A stretch of 7,401 nucleotides of DNA from Legionellales bacterium UBA4722. Lineage in GTDB: Bacteria > Pseudomonadota > Gammaproteobacteria > DSM-16500. The DNA lies in the NCBI GenBank assembly GCA_002404295.1, contig DHJK01000115.1, positions 3,987-11,387 of the forward strand, read 5' to 3'. This document shows positions 1 through 6,211 of the stretch, piece after piece. The translations under genes were made by a program, and so were the position numbers. The number at the start of each line of letters is the position of its first letter. The first letter of the stretch is position 1. The notes below the pieces were generated by a model, which saw nothing but the letters and a program-made list of their open reading frames with translations, was not told the DNA's origin and made no database searches.

Positions 1-99
1 GGGGTGCTTTTAGCGGTGTTTCATAAAAAGCAAATTGCTCGTTCAAAAAGATGCTCAAGCGTTTTTTAAATTAAAAACAGACACCGCTAAAAGCACCCC
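1..99. repeat. Perfect 19-bp inverted repeat flanking a 61-nt AT-rich core
   Basis: Bases 1-19 (begins ggggtgctttt) are the exact reverse complement of bases 81-99 (ends aaaagcacccc). The 61-nt centre is AT-rich and contains no ORF worth calling. The stem can extend by a few bases on the inner side if a two-base bulge is allowed (tgttt at 17-21 with aaaca at 75-79). The left arm starts at the first base of the window, so the repeat may extend outward and its true ends are unknown. The loop is too long and the stem has no U-tract, so an ordinary intrinsic terminator is unlikely. A MITE-like element, a remnant of transposon ends or a structured intergenic repeat would all fit. Confidence 0.6.
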
Positions 100-142
100 T
101 CACCCGTCGCTTCGCTCCGACCTCTCCCACAAGGGGAGAGGT
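100..142. repeat. Palindrome-rich intergenic repeat (cctctccc/gggagagg type)
   Basis: Immediately after the first inverted repeat comes a GC-rich segment containing two small palindromes. The first is gtcg (106-109) with cgac (118-121). The second is acctctccc (120-128) with gggagaggt (134-142) around the loop acaag. From memory, a dispersed repeat of this form (cacccgtcgcttcgctcc followed by cctctcccacaaggggagagg) occurs in the intergenic DNA of many proteobacteria. The rest of the spacer (143-246) is AT-rich. It shows no clear promoter, only the ribosome-binding site of the next gene. Confidence 0.6.
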
Positions 143-246
143 AACATCAAGCAGCAACGGAGAGCAACAACCTTGTTTTTTACTCTAAATTTAATAAAAA
201 GGAAATAATACATTTTTACATTAATCTAACAACATAAAGGTGCACT

Positions 247-735
247 ATGAAATTTATCAAAACACTCATCCTTTTCTGCAGTCTTTGCATCATGACATAC
301 TCATGCTTTGCATTTAATATACCTACTAACAGCACACTCACACTCAGAGTAGTTAACCACTCAACAGAAACACTCACTTTTGCCGGTGTCACTAAATCAA
401 ATCTAGGTAACAGTTTCTCTATCATGCCTAGAGTCATCCTACCAGGCGGTGCTGCGACCATCATAGCCACTACAACCCCTTATGTTGACTTAATCGGCAA
501 ACTACATTTTCGTGATACAAAAAATTTCACCCATCTATTAAACATCGATGATCCACGCATGATCAATCTCAAACAGCCTGTTTTTTCTATCCACAATGAT
601 AATTTAATTTCTTTTGTAAAACCCTCTTCCTTTGCTAAAAATGAAAATCAAAGCCCAGATGCAATTGCATATTCTTCAGCAACTGTCGTTATTGAAGCAG
701 GCATAAAACCTGACAAAGATCACATCATCGCCTAA
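247..735 (+). CDS. Small secreted protein of unknown function
   Basis: I do not recognise a family for this 162-residue protein. Residues 1-22 form a classical Sec signal peptide: a basic MKFIK start, a hydrophobic stretch rich in I, L, F and C, and a probable signal peptidase I cut after SCFA. The TYSC segment does not match a lipobox, so a soluble periplasmic or exported protein is more likely than a lipoprotein. The mature part (about 140 residues) alternates polar and hydrophobic residues (LTLRVVNHS, LTFAGV, PRVILPGGAATIIA), which suggests a beta-sandwich. Its ending is polar and the last residues are hydrophobic (IIA). The start is supported by an aaagg Shine-Dalgarno at 236-240, six bases upstream of ATG. 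The gene stands alone: repeats lie upstream and a 71-nt spacer separates it from the next gene. A role at the cell surface or in host interaction is possible but is only a guess. Confidence 0.8.
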   Translation: MKFIKTLILFCSLCIMTYSCFAFNIPTNSTLTLRVVNHSTETLTFAGVTKSNLGNSFSIMPRVILPGGAATIIATTTPYVDLIGKLHFRDTKNFTHLLNIDDPRMINLKQPVFSIHNDNLISFVKPSSFAKNENQSPDAIAYSSATVVIEAGIKPDKDHIIA

Positions 736-752
736 AAAGAAACGAAGAAACC

Positions 753-781
753 TTGCACTATTAGACTAACCTTTTTAGTAT
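753..781 (+). promoter_or_regulatory. Candidate sigma70-type promoter for the TPR-methyltransferase gene
   Basis: A -35-like TTGCAC (753-758) and a -10-like TAGTAT (776-781) are separated by exactly 17 bases in the only spacer upstream of the gene at 807. The match to consensus is weak (three and four of six bases). Transcription would start near 788, leaving a leader of about 20 nt. Confidence 0.25.
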
Positions 782-818
782 AGCTAATCTAACCTAAAAT
801 GAAGATGTGATAGTGCAA
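753..818 (+). repeat. 9-bp inverted repeat spanning the intergenic spacer and the next start site
   Basis: ttgcactat (753-761) is the reverse complement of atagtgcaa (810-818). The right arm covers the start region of the downstream gene, including the second GTG at 813. In a read-through transcript from the upstream gene this stem could mask the start site. In a transcript beginning near 788 the left arm would be absent. There is no U-tract, so it does not look like a terminator. A 9-bp match over about 66 nt may be chance. Confidence 0.3.
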
Positions 819-2411
819 AACAACCTCGACATAACAGCAATCCGCGCTTTACAGCAAGCGGGTGATCTAGAGTCAGCAAAAACTGGGTACCTTGCTATTT
901 TGAAGAACAACCCAAAAGCCGCAGATGCATTACACGGGCTAGGTATCCTGCACATCCAACAAGACAATTTCTCTGAGGCTGTTGAATACTTACAACAAGC
1001 CCGAGAATTTGATCCCAAAAATCTTGTGATTTCATTGCATTTGGCAAATGCACTCAAATTTTTAGGCCTATTCGATCAAGCCATTCGCATATTACAAAAC
1101 ACAATCGCCAACAATCCAGATTATATCGCAGCTTTTAATAACCTTGGCACGGTATATTATGCAAAAGGTCAATTAGATGATGCAATCAACTATTATCAAA
1201 AAGCAATTACGAAACAACCCAATTATATAGATGCTTATTACAATCTAGGCTTAGCATTCATTAAAAAAAACTTGCTGCAAGACGCCATCAACACCTATCA
1301 AGAATTATTAAAACACGCCCCAGAACATTTTGCTGCACGCTTCCATTTGGCCTGCGCATTCATGCAACAAAATAAAATTGAAGATGCCATTGCTGAATTT
1401 ACCATCATCGAAACAGCACAACCTTACCATTTCGAAACACAATCCAATTTAGCAACCTGTTATTTAAAACAAGGTGATTTCAATCTGGCAAAATCACATT
1501 ATCAAAGCGCACTCGCATTACGACCACAAGATACCCAACTATTATTTAATTTAGGCTACATTCACATGCAACAAGGATTTCTAGATATAGCAATCCAATA
1601 TTATCAACGCACAGTGAGCGCAGATCCTGATTTATTTGCAGCTCATAACAATCTTGGCGTCGCTTTTCTTGCAAGACAACACTCAGGGCTTGCGATGGAG
1701 CACTTTCAAAAAGCATTAAGCTTGCAACCTAAGAATGAAGCCATTGCCTATACAGTCAATGCCCTCTCAAAAAATAAACGGTTACTTGCCGCACCACCCG
1801 ATTATATTCAATCATTATTTGACGCATACGCTGACCATTACGAATCGCATTTATTACATGCGCTGGATTATAAACTCCCAGCGATATTTGAAAAAGCGCT
1901 TACCCCATTTATTCCAACGCATACACAATGGGATATTTTAGATCTCGGTTGTGGCACAGGTTTATGCGGTGTTCCTTTTAAACGTTTTGCAAAAACATTA
2001 ACAGGTGTAGATTTGTCTGCAAACATGTTAGAAATCGCTACACAGAAAAATTTATATGATTCATTAATCAAAAATGACATCACTACTTTTTTAGCTGACA
2101 AATCTGAACAATATGATTTAGCTCTAGCGGGTGATATGTTAGTTTACAGCGGAGAGTTAGACACTATTTTTGAATTGGTTAGCCAATCACTACGCCCAGC
2201 TGGATTATTTGCATTCAATGCTGAAATCAATGATGCATCCGGTTTTAAAATGAACCAATCCGGCCGATTCTCTCACCATAAAACGTATCTAGAAGAGCTC
2301 GCCGCAAAACACCATTTTTCTATTCTTTCATATCAAAAAATGATTACCCGCATGCAGAATAATGAGCCCGTTCACGGCCACCTCTATATTCTAAAACGCG
2401 CACCTCATTGA
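807..2411 (+). CDS. TPR-repeat protein with C-terminal class I SAM-dependent methyltransferase
   Basis: This 534-residue cytosolic protein (no signal peptide or membrane segment) has two parts. Residues 6-312 hold about nine consecutive tetratricopeptide units of about 34 residues. The best are near 108-140, 142-174, 244-276 and 278-310, with the typical pattern NNLG...A..G..DAI.YYQKAI...P. Residues 330-358 (PPDYIQSLFDAYADHYESHL) match the linker typical of TPR-methyltransferases of the COG4976 type. Residues 373-530 form a Rossmann methyltransferase: motif I DLGCGTG at 379-385, the acidic end of strand 2 at D402 (GVDLS), and DLALAGDMLVY at 437-447. The TPR array probably recruits a protein partner or substrate, and the substrate cannot be read from sequence. 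The start is uncertain. GTG 807 has a gaag only two bases upstream, whereas in-frame GTG 813 sits eight bases from it and may be the real start, which would remove two residues. No intrinsic terminator is visible directly after the stop. Confidence 0.92.
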   Translation: MIVQNNLDITAIRALQQAGDLESAKTGYLAILKNNPKAADALHGLGILHIQQDNFSEAVEYLQQAREFDPKNLVISLHLANALKFLGLFDQAIRILQNTIANNPDYIAAFNNLGTVYYAKGQLDDAINYYQKAITKQPNYIDAYYNLGLAFIKKNLLQDAINTYQELLKHAPEHFAARFHLACAFMQQNKIEDAIAEFTIIETAQPYHFETQSNLATCYLKQGDFNLAKSHYQSALALRPQDTQLLFNLGYIHMQQGFLDIAIQYYQRTVSADPDLFAAHNNLGVAFLARQHSGLAMEHFQKALSLQPKNEAIAYTVNALSKNKRLLAAPPDYIQSLFDAYADHYESHLLHALDYKLPAIFEKALTPFIPTHTQWDILDLGCGTGLCGVPFKRFAKTLTGVDLSANMLEIATQKNLYDSLIKNDITTFLADKSEQYDLALAGDMLVYSGELDTIFELVSQSLRPAGLFAFNAEINDASGFKMNQSGRFSHHKTYLEELAAKHHFSILSYQKMITRMQNNEPVHGHLYILKRAPH

Positions 2412-2482
2412 AATAGGCATACACCATAAACCTAGTCGTGAACGTACTCGCTGAGGTCTCCATGAAGCTTGCCTGAATCAAC

Positions 2483-2600
2483 GTCGTCATTGCGAGCGAA
2501 GCGAAGCAATCCATCTTTCAAGCAAAACTTAGTACCTAAGATCAGCTTTCTGAAGCTTTGCTTTCAAGATGGATTGCTTCGCTTCGCTCGCAATGACGAC
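2483..2600. repeat. REP-like palindromic element with perfect 35-bp arms
   Basis: Bases 2483-2517 are an exact reverse complement of 2566-2600. The core of each arm is gtcattgcgagcgaagcgaa. Pairing continues into the loop with few mismatches (2520-2526 with 2557-2563, then 2528-2530 with 2553-2555), so the whole 118-nt unit could fold into one long hairpin. Repeats with the core attgcgagcgaagcgaagcaatcc are known as dispersed intergenic elements in many bacteria. The window's right end holds the start of another copy. The element lies between two co-oriented genes and might end or stabilise the upstream transcript. The flanking spacer (2412-2482 and 2601-2689) contains no credible gene. Confidence 0.85.
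2517..2531 (+). repeat. Imperfect direct repeat, copy 1 (inside the REP loop)
   Basis: ttcaagcaaaactta here matches ttcaagcaaaattta at 2606-2620 in 14 of 15 bases. The second copy lies just outside the right arm of the palindrome. The pairing may be a trace of how the element inserted or was duplicated, or it may be chance in AT-rich DNA. Confidence 0.4.
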
Positions 2601-2605
2601 ATTAA

Positions 2606-2620
2606 TTCAAGCAAAATTTA
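2606..2620 (+). repeat. Imperfect direct repeat, copy 2 (outside the REP right arm)
   Basis: This is the partner of 2517-2531, with a single base difference. It begins five bases after the right arm of the palindrome ends. Confidence 0.4.
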
Positions 2621-2689
2621 TGTAGATACCTCAGCGCATGCATGCTCGCGCCTACCTTATCTTATCCAATACAATTTCCCATCAGCCTT

Positions 2690-2718
2690 TTAACTTTAAT
2701 CCCAGCCCCATCTATGAT
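2690..2718 (+). promoter_or_regulatory. Predicted sigma70-type promoter of the lipoprotein gene
   Basis: A -35-like TTAACT (2690-2695, four of six) and a -10-like TATGAT (2713-2718, five of six) are spaced by 17 bases. Transcription would begin near 2725, about 20 nt before a good Shine-Dalgarno (gagga, 2745-2749). This supports translation starting at 2755 rather than at the upstream in-frame ATG at 2638, which would lie upstream of the promoter. Confidence 0.45.
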
Positions 2719-2754
2719 AAATTTCATATACACCGTACGCTCCCGAGGAACGTT

Positions 2755-3999
2755 ATGCAAAAACTTGGCCTATTAGCTAGCATCATCTTACTCTTTTGCA
2801 CACTCACCGCCTGCGTCAACAACACCGGCTATGAGCAAACCAAGTTATGTGAAAATTTGCTCAAAGAAACTTGGATGCAACAAATTAACCACAATCCTAA
2901 CTACTGGGTGATGGGCGCCGATCCTTGGTACTATACCGGCAACCCGAACAACCCTGCACAATATGACAATACCGCACCCCCCTCAAAAGCCATTACAACT
3001 TCAATGATTCGCGTCCCTGACTGCATTACTAACGTCAATGTATCTGGCGATTTCCAAGTACAAATCGTCGGCAGAGCAGAACACAATAGTGCTTTCATTG
3101 TCGGATCCAATGCTTCAACCCGTCAAGTCGTTGTAGAAATGATGAATAACACCCTCTATATCCACAAAATTAAAGAAAGCAAAGATTGCCTAAAAAATGT
3201 AATCGTTCGCATCAACATTCGCAACTTGCGTGAATTAAAGAATCTTGGCACCAGCAACATTTACGGCCGCGATGTCATAAGCGACCACTTAATGATTCGT
3301 TCCTGCGACTGCGGCAATATATTCCTTTCTGGCAACATGAATGTCACCCGCATTAACCAAACGGGCACAGGCACCGTTGCTATACTTGGCGCCAACACGC
3401 CTTGTTTAGGTATTAGTGTCGTTGGCAATGGTAATGTTAGAGTAGATGGCCATGTAGGTATTCAAACTATCAACCACCAAGGTAATGGCGAAGTAAACGT
3501 CTTAGGCGCCGACACTGACTCCTTAACCATCAATGCCGGATGTAACGGTCTCACAACTGTAGTGGGTTGCGTGAACTTGAAAAAAGTATGCGCCACTGAT
3601 TGCAGCCGTGTATATGTCCATTGGATCAACAGCAATAGTCTTTATGTTACTGAAAGTGGTAACGCTCGCGTTGGCCTTGCAGGGGCCGTCACTAATATGA
3701 ATGTAGACATTACAAATGCTTCACGTTTTGAGGGGCAATATTTACGTGGCGATACGGTTTACGCAAGAACACGTAATTATTCGCATGCTAATGTGGCATC
3801 AGATAACAAGATCTTCGCTTCGGCGCTGGATAGCAGCAGCATTTATATCTTAGGGTCACCTAAGATGGTGTCGCGCTACGCCTCTCAGAAAGGAGCGATT
3901 ATACCAATCTGGTATGACGCACCACCACCAGCACCGTGTCCACCTCGGATAGCTAATCAGCGGCATCGGTCTTATAAAGGTGAACAAAAATCTTCTTAG
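2755..3999 (+). CDS. Lipoprotein with GIN/DUF2807-like repeated beta-solenoid domain
   Basis: The 414-residue protein starts at ATG 2755, chosen because gagga lies six bases upstream and the resulting N-terminus is a lipoprotein signal peptide (MQKLGLLASI..., lipobox LTAC, lipidated C20). An in-frame ATG at 2638 would add 39 residues that hide this signal. V21 after the cysteine is compatible with outer-membrane sorting. Residues 33-80 are rich in W, Y, N and P. From about 88 the protein resembles putative auto-transporter adhesin head GIN domains (DUF2807): VPDCITNVNVSGDFQVQI, then G/N-rich short strands. Residues 158-352 fall into five gapless 39-residue repeats, expected to stack as a beta-solenoid. 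The mature chain has eleven further cysteines (32, 90, 145, 184, 186, 217, 263, 272, 279, 283, 395), unusually many, so periplasmic disulfides are likely. The tail is proline-rich (DAPPPAPCPPR) and then basic. Function is unknown; a surface or envelope structural or adhesive role is inferred. The gene is followed by a strong stem-loop shared with the convergent operon. Confidence 0.85.
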   Translation: MQKLGLLASIILLFCTLTACVNNTGYEQTKLCENLLKETWMQQINHNPNYWVMGADPWYYTGNPNNPAQYDNTAPPSKAITTSMIRVPDCITNVNVSGDFQVQIVGRAEHNSAFIVGSNASTRQVVVEMMNNTLYIHKIKESKDCLKNVIVRINIRNLRELKNLGTSNIYGRDVISDHLMIRSCDCGNIFLSGNMNVTRINQTGTGTVAILGANTPCLGISVVGNGNVRVDGHVGIQTINHQGNGEVNVLGADTDSLTINAGCNGLTTVVGCVNLKKVCATDCSRVYVHWINSNSLYVTESGNARVGLAGAVTNMNVDITNASRFEGQYLRGDTVYARTRNYSHANVASDNKIFASALDSSSIYILGSPKMVSRYASQKGAIIPIWYDAPPPAPCPPRIANQRHRSYKGEQKSS

Positions 4000-4012
4000 A
4001 ATTTCGTTAGCG

Positions 4013-4053
4013 AAAGCAAAGATGGGGGCAGGGGCTGCCCCCATCTTTGCTTT
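4013..4053. terminator. Strong stem-loop, probable bidirectional intrinsic terminator
   Basis: Bases 4013-4030 pair perfectly with 4036-4053 (18 bp, GC-rich core gggggca/tgccccc, 5-nt loop ggggc). The stem has A-rich and T-rich outer ends (aaagcaaa and tttgcttt), so each strand's transcript finishes the hairpin with U-rich sequence. It lies between the stop of the + strand lipoprotein gene (3999) and the stop of the - strand operon (4067). This is the expected position for a terminator serving both. Confidence 0.8.
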
Positions 4054-4066
4054 TCAACAACCTCAA

Positions 4067-4681
4067 CTACCTAACACTTCCCAAACAAAACCTAGCAACC
4101 TTCCCTAAAATTTTCGCCACCGCCTGATTCGCCGCTACAACTCCCCCATACGGCGTATTCTCCGGCGCCATCTCCACAACCATAAACTGCTTAGCCGCAA
4201 CCACCTGATTACTCGCCACCTTAATAACCTGCGCCCGCACCGTCACTACAACCTCACTAGCTCTCCCAAAAAACCGTTGCTCAAAATTCAATATTTGCGT
4301 ACTCAACACATAATCATAGCGGCCTAAAGAAGAAGGCACCCCCACTGAATGAAAATAATGCGTATCTTGCAACGTTTGCACCAACAATGATTGCAACATC
4401 TGTGAAGGCGTCTCTGCCCAATTGTTTTTACCAAAATAAGCCATTCTATAAGGCTGTGTAGAATAAGCCATTTGCGTTGTTTCATACATTAGACTCGCTT
4501 CAGGCTGCATGACCATGATGTTAATCTGATGCATATGTTTTTTAGCAACAGGTCTAGGCAATGTATTTAACACATACGTATTTGTTTGCTCCGTCTTAAC
4601 TGGAGAAAAAATAGAACAACCTGATAATATAAATTGAACCATCAATATTAATACAATATTTTTGACTAAAGCACTACGCAT
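4067..4681 (-). CDS. ABC-type transport auxiliary lipoprotein (PqiC-like)
   Basis: This 204-residue protein has a lipoprotein signal ending in LSGC (C22 lipidated). The following serine favours the outer membrane over retention in the inner membrane. The mature part matches the ABC_trans_aux family (PF03886, COG3218): an early YVLN (36-39) and the segment 71-96 (MAYSTQPYRMAYFGKNNWAE and the next residues), which is typical of the family (Y...P..L.YF..N.WA..P..ML). YDYVLSTQILNFEQ follows near 122-135. The family includes E. coli PqiC, the outer-membrane lipoprotein partner of the MCE protein PqiB. By analogy this protein should receive or anchor the periplasmic end of the MCE protein encoded just upstream. 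ATG follows directly on the TAG stop of that gene, with a good aggaga site seven bases upstream inside it. It is the last gene of the operon, ending just before the shared terminator. Confidence 0.9.
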   Translation of the reverse strand: MRSALVKNIVLILMVQFILSGCSIFSPVKTEQTNTYVLNTLPRPVAKKHMHQINIMVMQPEASLMYETTQMAYSTQPYRMAYFGKNNWAETPSQMLQSLLVQTLQDTHYFHSVGVPSSLGRYDYVLSTQILNFEQRFFGRASEVVVTVRAQVIKVASNQVVAAKQFMVVEMAPENTPYGGVVAANQAVAKILGKVARFCLGSVR

Positions 4682-5440
4682 CTACTTTTCTCCTGGCCCT
4701 AATGGGTTGGGTTGCACGCCACGAATTAATACAGCTGGATTTTGCTTTATCTCATTCGACACACCGACTAAATTACGCGTAATAATACTCAAATCTGCCA
4801 TCGCCTGATTCGCCGCGGGTAACGTTTGCGTTGAAATCGATTTCATCGCACTACGGCTTTCTTGCATAAGCTGCGGCATGAGTTGCGTAGTCGCTTGCAT
4901 GTTCTGCAAAATTTGTTTAATAGAACGCAAATTTGTTTGATCTAAGAGTGATTGCACAGACACACTCACTTGATGCAAGCTGTCGTTTAATTTAGTCATC
5001 GCCGTATCAAACCGCAGGAACAAGGAAGGCGCGGTATTAATCACTGGATAGGGTTGATTTGGTAACGCTGTTAATGGTCTCGGGTCTGTCCCCTTGTCAA
5101 TTAAAGCAAGATAGCCAATGCCTGTTAAGCCTTTCATATTAAGCGTCGCACGCGTTCCTAGCGTAACCGGTGTATTATTTTTTACGTTTAACAATATTAT
5201 GACAACCTGCGGATCTTTCTGACTGAGTTCAATACTTTTCACTGTGCCTACACTCACACCATTAAATTCAACAGCTGCATCCACCGCCAATCCATTCACA
5301 GATTCCCTCATGAATACTTGATAATTGGTGTATTGAACTACAGAAAATCCAGCAGACAGCCAAATAACGCCCATGACGATAGCAGCAACAAGCGCTATTA
5401 CAAATGCGCCGACTACGGTGTAATTAATGTTGGTTTCCAT
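4682..5440 (-). CDS. MlaD-like MCE family protein (substrate-binding component)
   Basis: The 252-residue protein has one N-terminal membrane anchor (about 8-30, GAFVIALVAAIVMGVIWLSA) and a single MCE domain (about 38-116) with the typical VNGLAVDAAVEFNGVSVGTV core at 48-67. A long helical tail follows (about 145-235, rich in Q, S, N and L) and the end is NPAVLIRGVQPNPLGPGEK. MCE proteins of this type form hexameric rings whose pore carries lipids across the periplasm, attached to an MlaFE-type ABC transporter. At 252 residues it is longer than E. coli MlaD (183), the extra length being the helical tail, which may form a short tunnel toward the outer-membrane lipoprotein. Its start codon directly abuts the TAA stop of the ATPase gene. 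An aagga lies 11 bases upstream, so translational coupling is likely. Confidence 0.94.
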   Translation of the reverse strand: METNINYTVVGAFVIALVAAIVMGVIWLSAGFSVVQYTNYQVFMRESVNGLAVDAAVEFNGVSVGTVKSIELSQKDPQVVIILLNVKNNTPVTLGTRATLNMKGLTGIGYLALIDKGTDPRPLTALPNQPYPVINTAPSLFLRFDTAMTKLNDSLHQVSVSVQSLLDQTNLRSIKQILQNMQATTQLMPQLMQESRSAMKSISTQTLPAANQAMADLSIITRNLVGVSNEIKQNPAVLIRGVQPNPLGPGEK

Positions 5441-6211
5441 TTAATCATAGATCCTTTGTGTTGTGCGTCCCCGTGCCCCACTAAAAAATGCCTGAATAAG
5501 CGGATGCGGGTTTTTTACCAATGCCGCCATCGCATCTACACATAACACCTTTCCCTCACCCAGAAAAGCCACACGATTCGTTACATGCCACAAACTATCT
5601 AAATCGTGTGTCACCATTACGATAGTCAAACCCATCGTCTTTTGTAAGTTTAATATTAGTTCATCAAATGCGCCCGCACTTTCTGGATCTAACCCTGATG
5701 TGGGTTCATCTAAAAACAGTAATTCCGGATCAAGGACAATCGCACGCGCTACACCAGCTCGCTTTTGCATCCCTCCGCTTAACTCTGCGGGGTACTTTAC
5801 AGCCGCATCTGCAGACAAGCCCGACAATAAAATTTTAAGAATCGCTAAGTCATTAATCGTTTTAGTATCAAGCTCTGTATGCTCGCGCAGAGGGAACGCC
5901 GTATTTTCTTGCACAGTCAGTGAACTAAATAATGCATTTTGCTGAAATAAGACTCCCCATCGCTTTTGTACTTCCAATAATGTCAATCGTGAAGCTGTTG
6001 TTAACTCATGATCAAAGATACGAATAGACCCTGAATCCGGTTTTTGCAACATCAGCATTTCACGCAAAAGGGTTGTTTTACCTGAGCCGCTGCCCCCAAC
6101 GATAGCTAATATCTCGCCACGATTCACAGACAAATTTAAATTTTTATGCACCCAAGCCCCGCCAAGGTTAATGCTAATGTCTTTTACTTCGATAATAGGC
6201 TGTTGCGTCAT
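5441..6211 (-). CDS. MlaF-like ABC transporter ATP-binding protein
   Basis: The 256-residue ATPase is complete. The Walker A is GGSGSGKT (39-46), the Q-loop is at LFQQ (Q90/Q91), the signature LSGGM is at 144-148 within AELSGGMQKRAGVARAI, the Walker B is LLFLDEP (164-170, D168, E169), and the H-loop is H202 (VTHD). LSGGMQKR and the sequence TSGLDPESAGAFDELI match MlaF/Ttg2A-type ATPases of lipid importers and exporters. It should power the MlaE-like permease encoded immediately upstream. Its ATG overlaps the TGA of the permease gene by 4 nt (ATGA), and its own TAA directly abuts the ATG of the MCE gene. All nucleotide-binding residues are intact, so an active enzyme is expected. Confidence 0.96.
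   Translation of the reverse strand: MTQQPIIEVKDISINLGGAWVHKNLNLSVNRGEILAIVGGSGSGKTTLLREMLMLQKPDSGSIRIFDHELTTASRLTLLEVQKRWGVLFQQNALFSSLTVQENTAFPLREHTELDTKTINDLAILKILLSGLSADAAVKYPAELSGGMQKRAGVARAIVLDPELLFLDEPTSGLDPESAGAFDELILNLQKTMGLTIVMVTHDLDSLWHVTNRVAFLGEGKVLCVDAMAALVKNPHPLIQAFFSGARGRTTQRIYD

Noticed and set aside
216..470. 84-residue - strand ORF opposite the secreted protein
   Set aside because: It is antisense to a gene with a signal peptide and a good ribosome-binding site. It has no recognisable domain.
794..2101. Antisense and shifted ORFs over the TPR-methyltransferase gene (794-1057, 1735-1941, 1868-2101)
   Set aside because: They are shadows of a well-supported coding frame with clear TPR and SAM-binding motifs.
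2636..2645. 10-bp palindrome gcatgcatgc as a possible operator
   Set aside because: It is short, upstream of the predicted promoter by about 45 bases, and built from a simple cat/gcat repetition. There is no second copy in the window.
2469..2693. 74-residue + strand ORF starting MPESTSSLRAKRSNPS
   Set aside because: It is a translation through the REP-like palindrome (LRAKRSNPS on one arm, DGLLRFARNDD on the other). This is a well-known artefact of this repeat type, and there is no Shine-Dalgarno.
2638..2754. Upstream in-frame ATG adding 39 residues to the lipoprotein
   Set aside because: It would bury the lipoprotein signal peptide, lies upstream of the predicted promoter and has no ribosome-binding site. 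ATG 2755 has gagga at proper spacing.
3856..4044. 62-residue - strand ORF over the end of the lipoprotein gene and the terminator
   Set aside because: It begins inside the terminator stem and overlaps the coding strand of a real gene.
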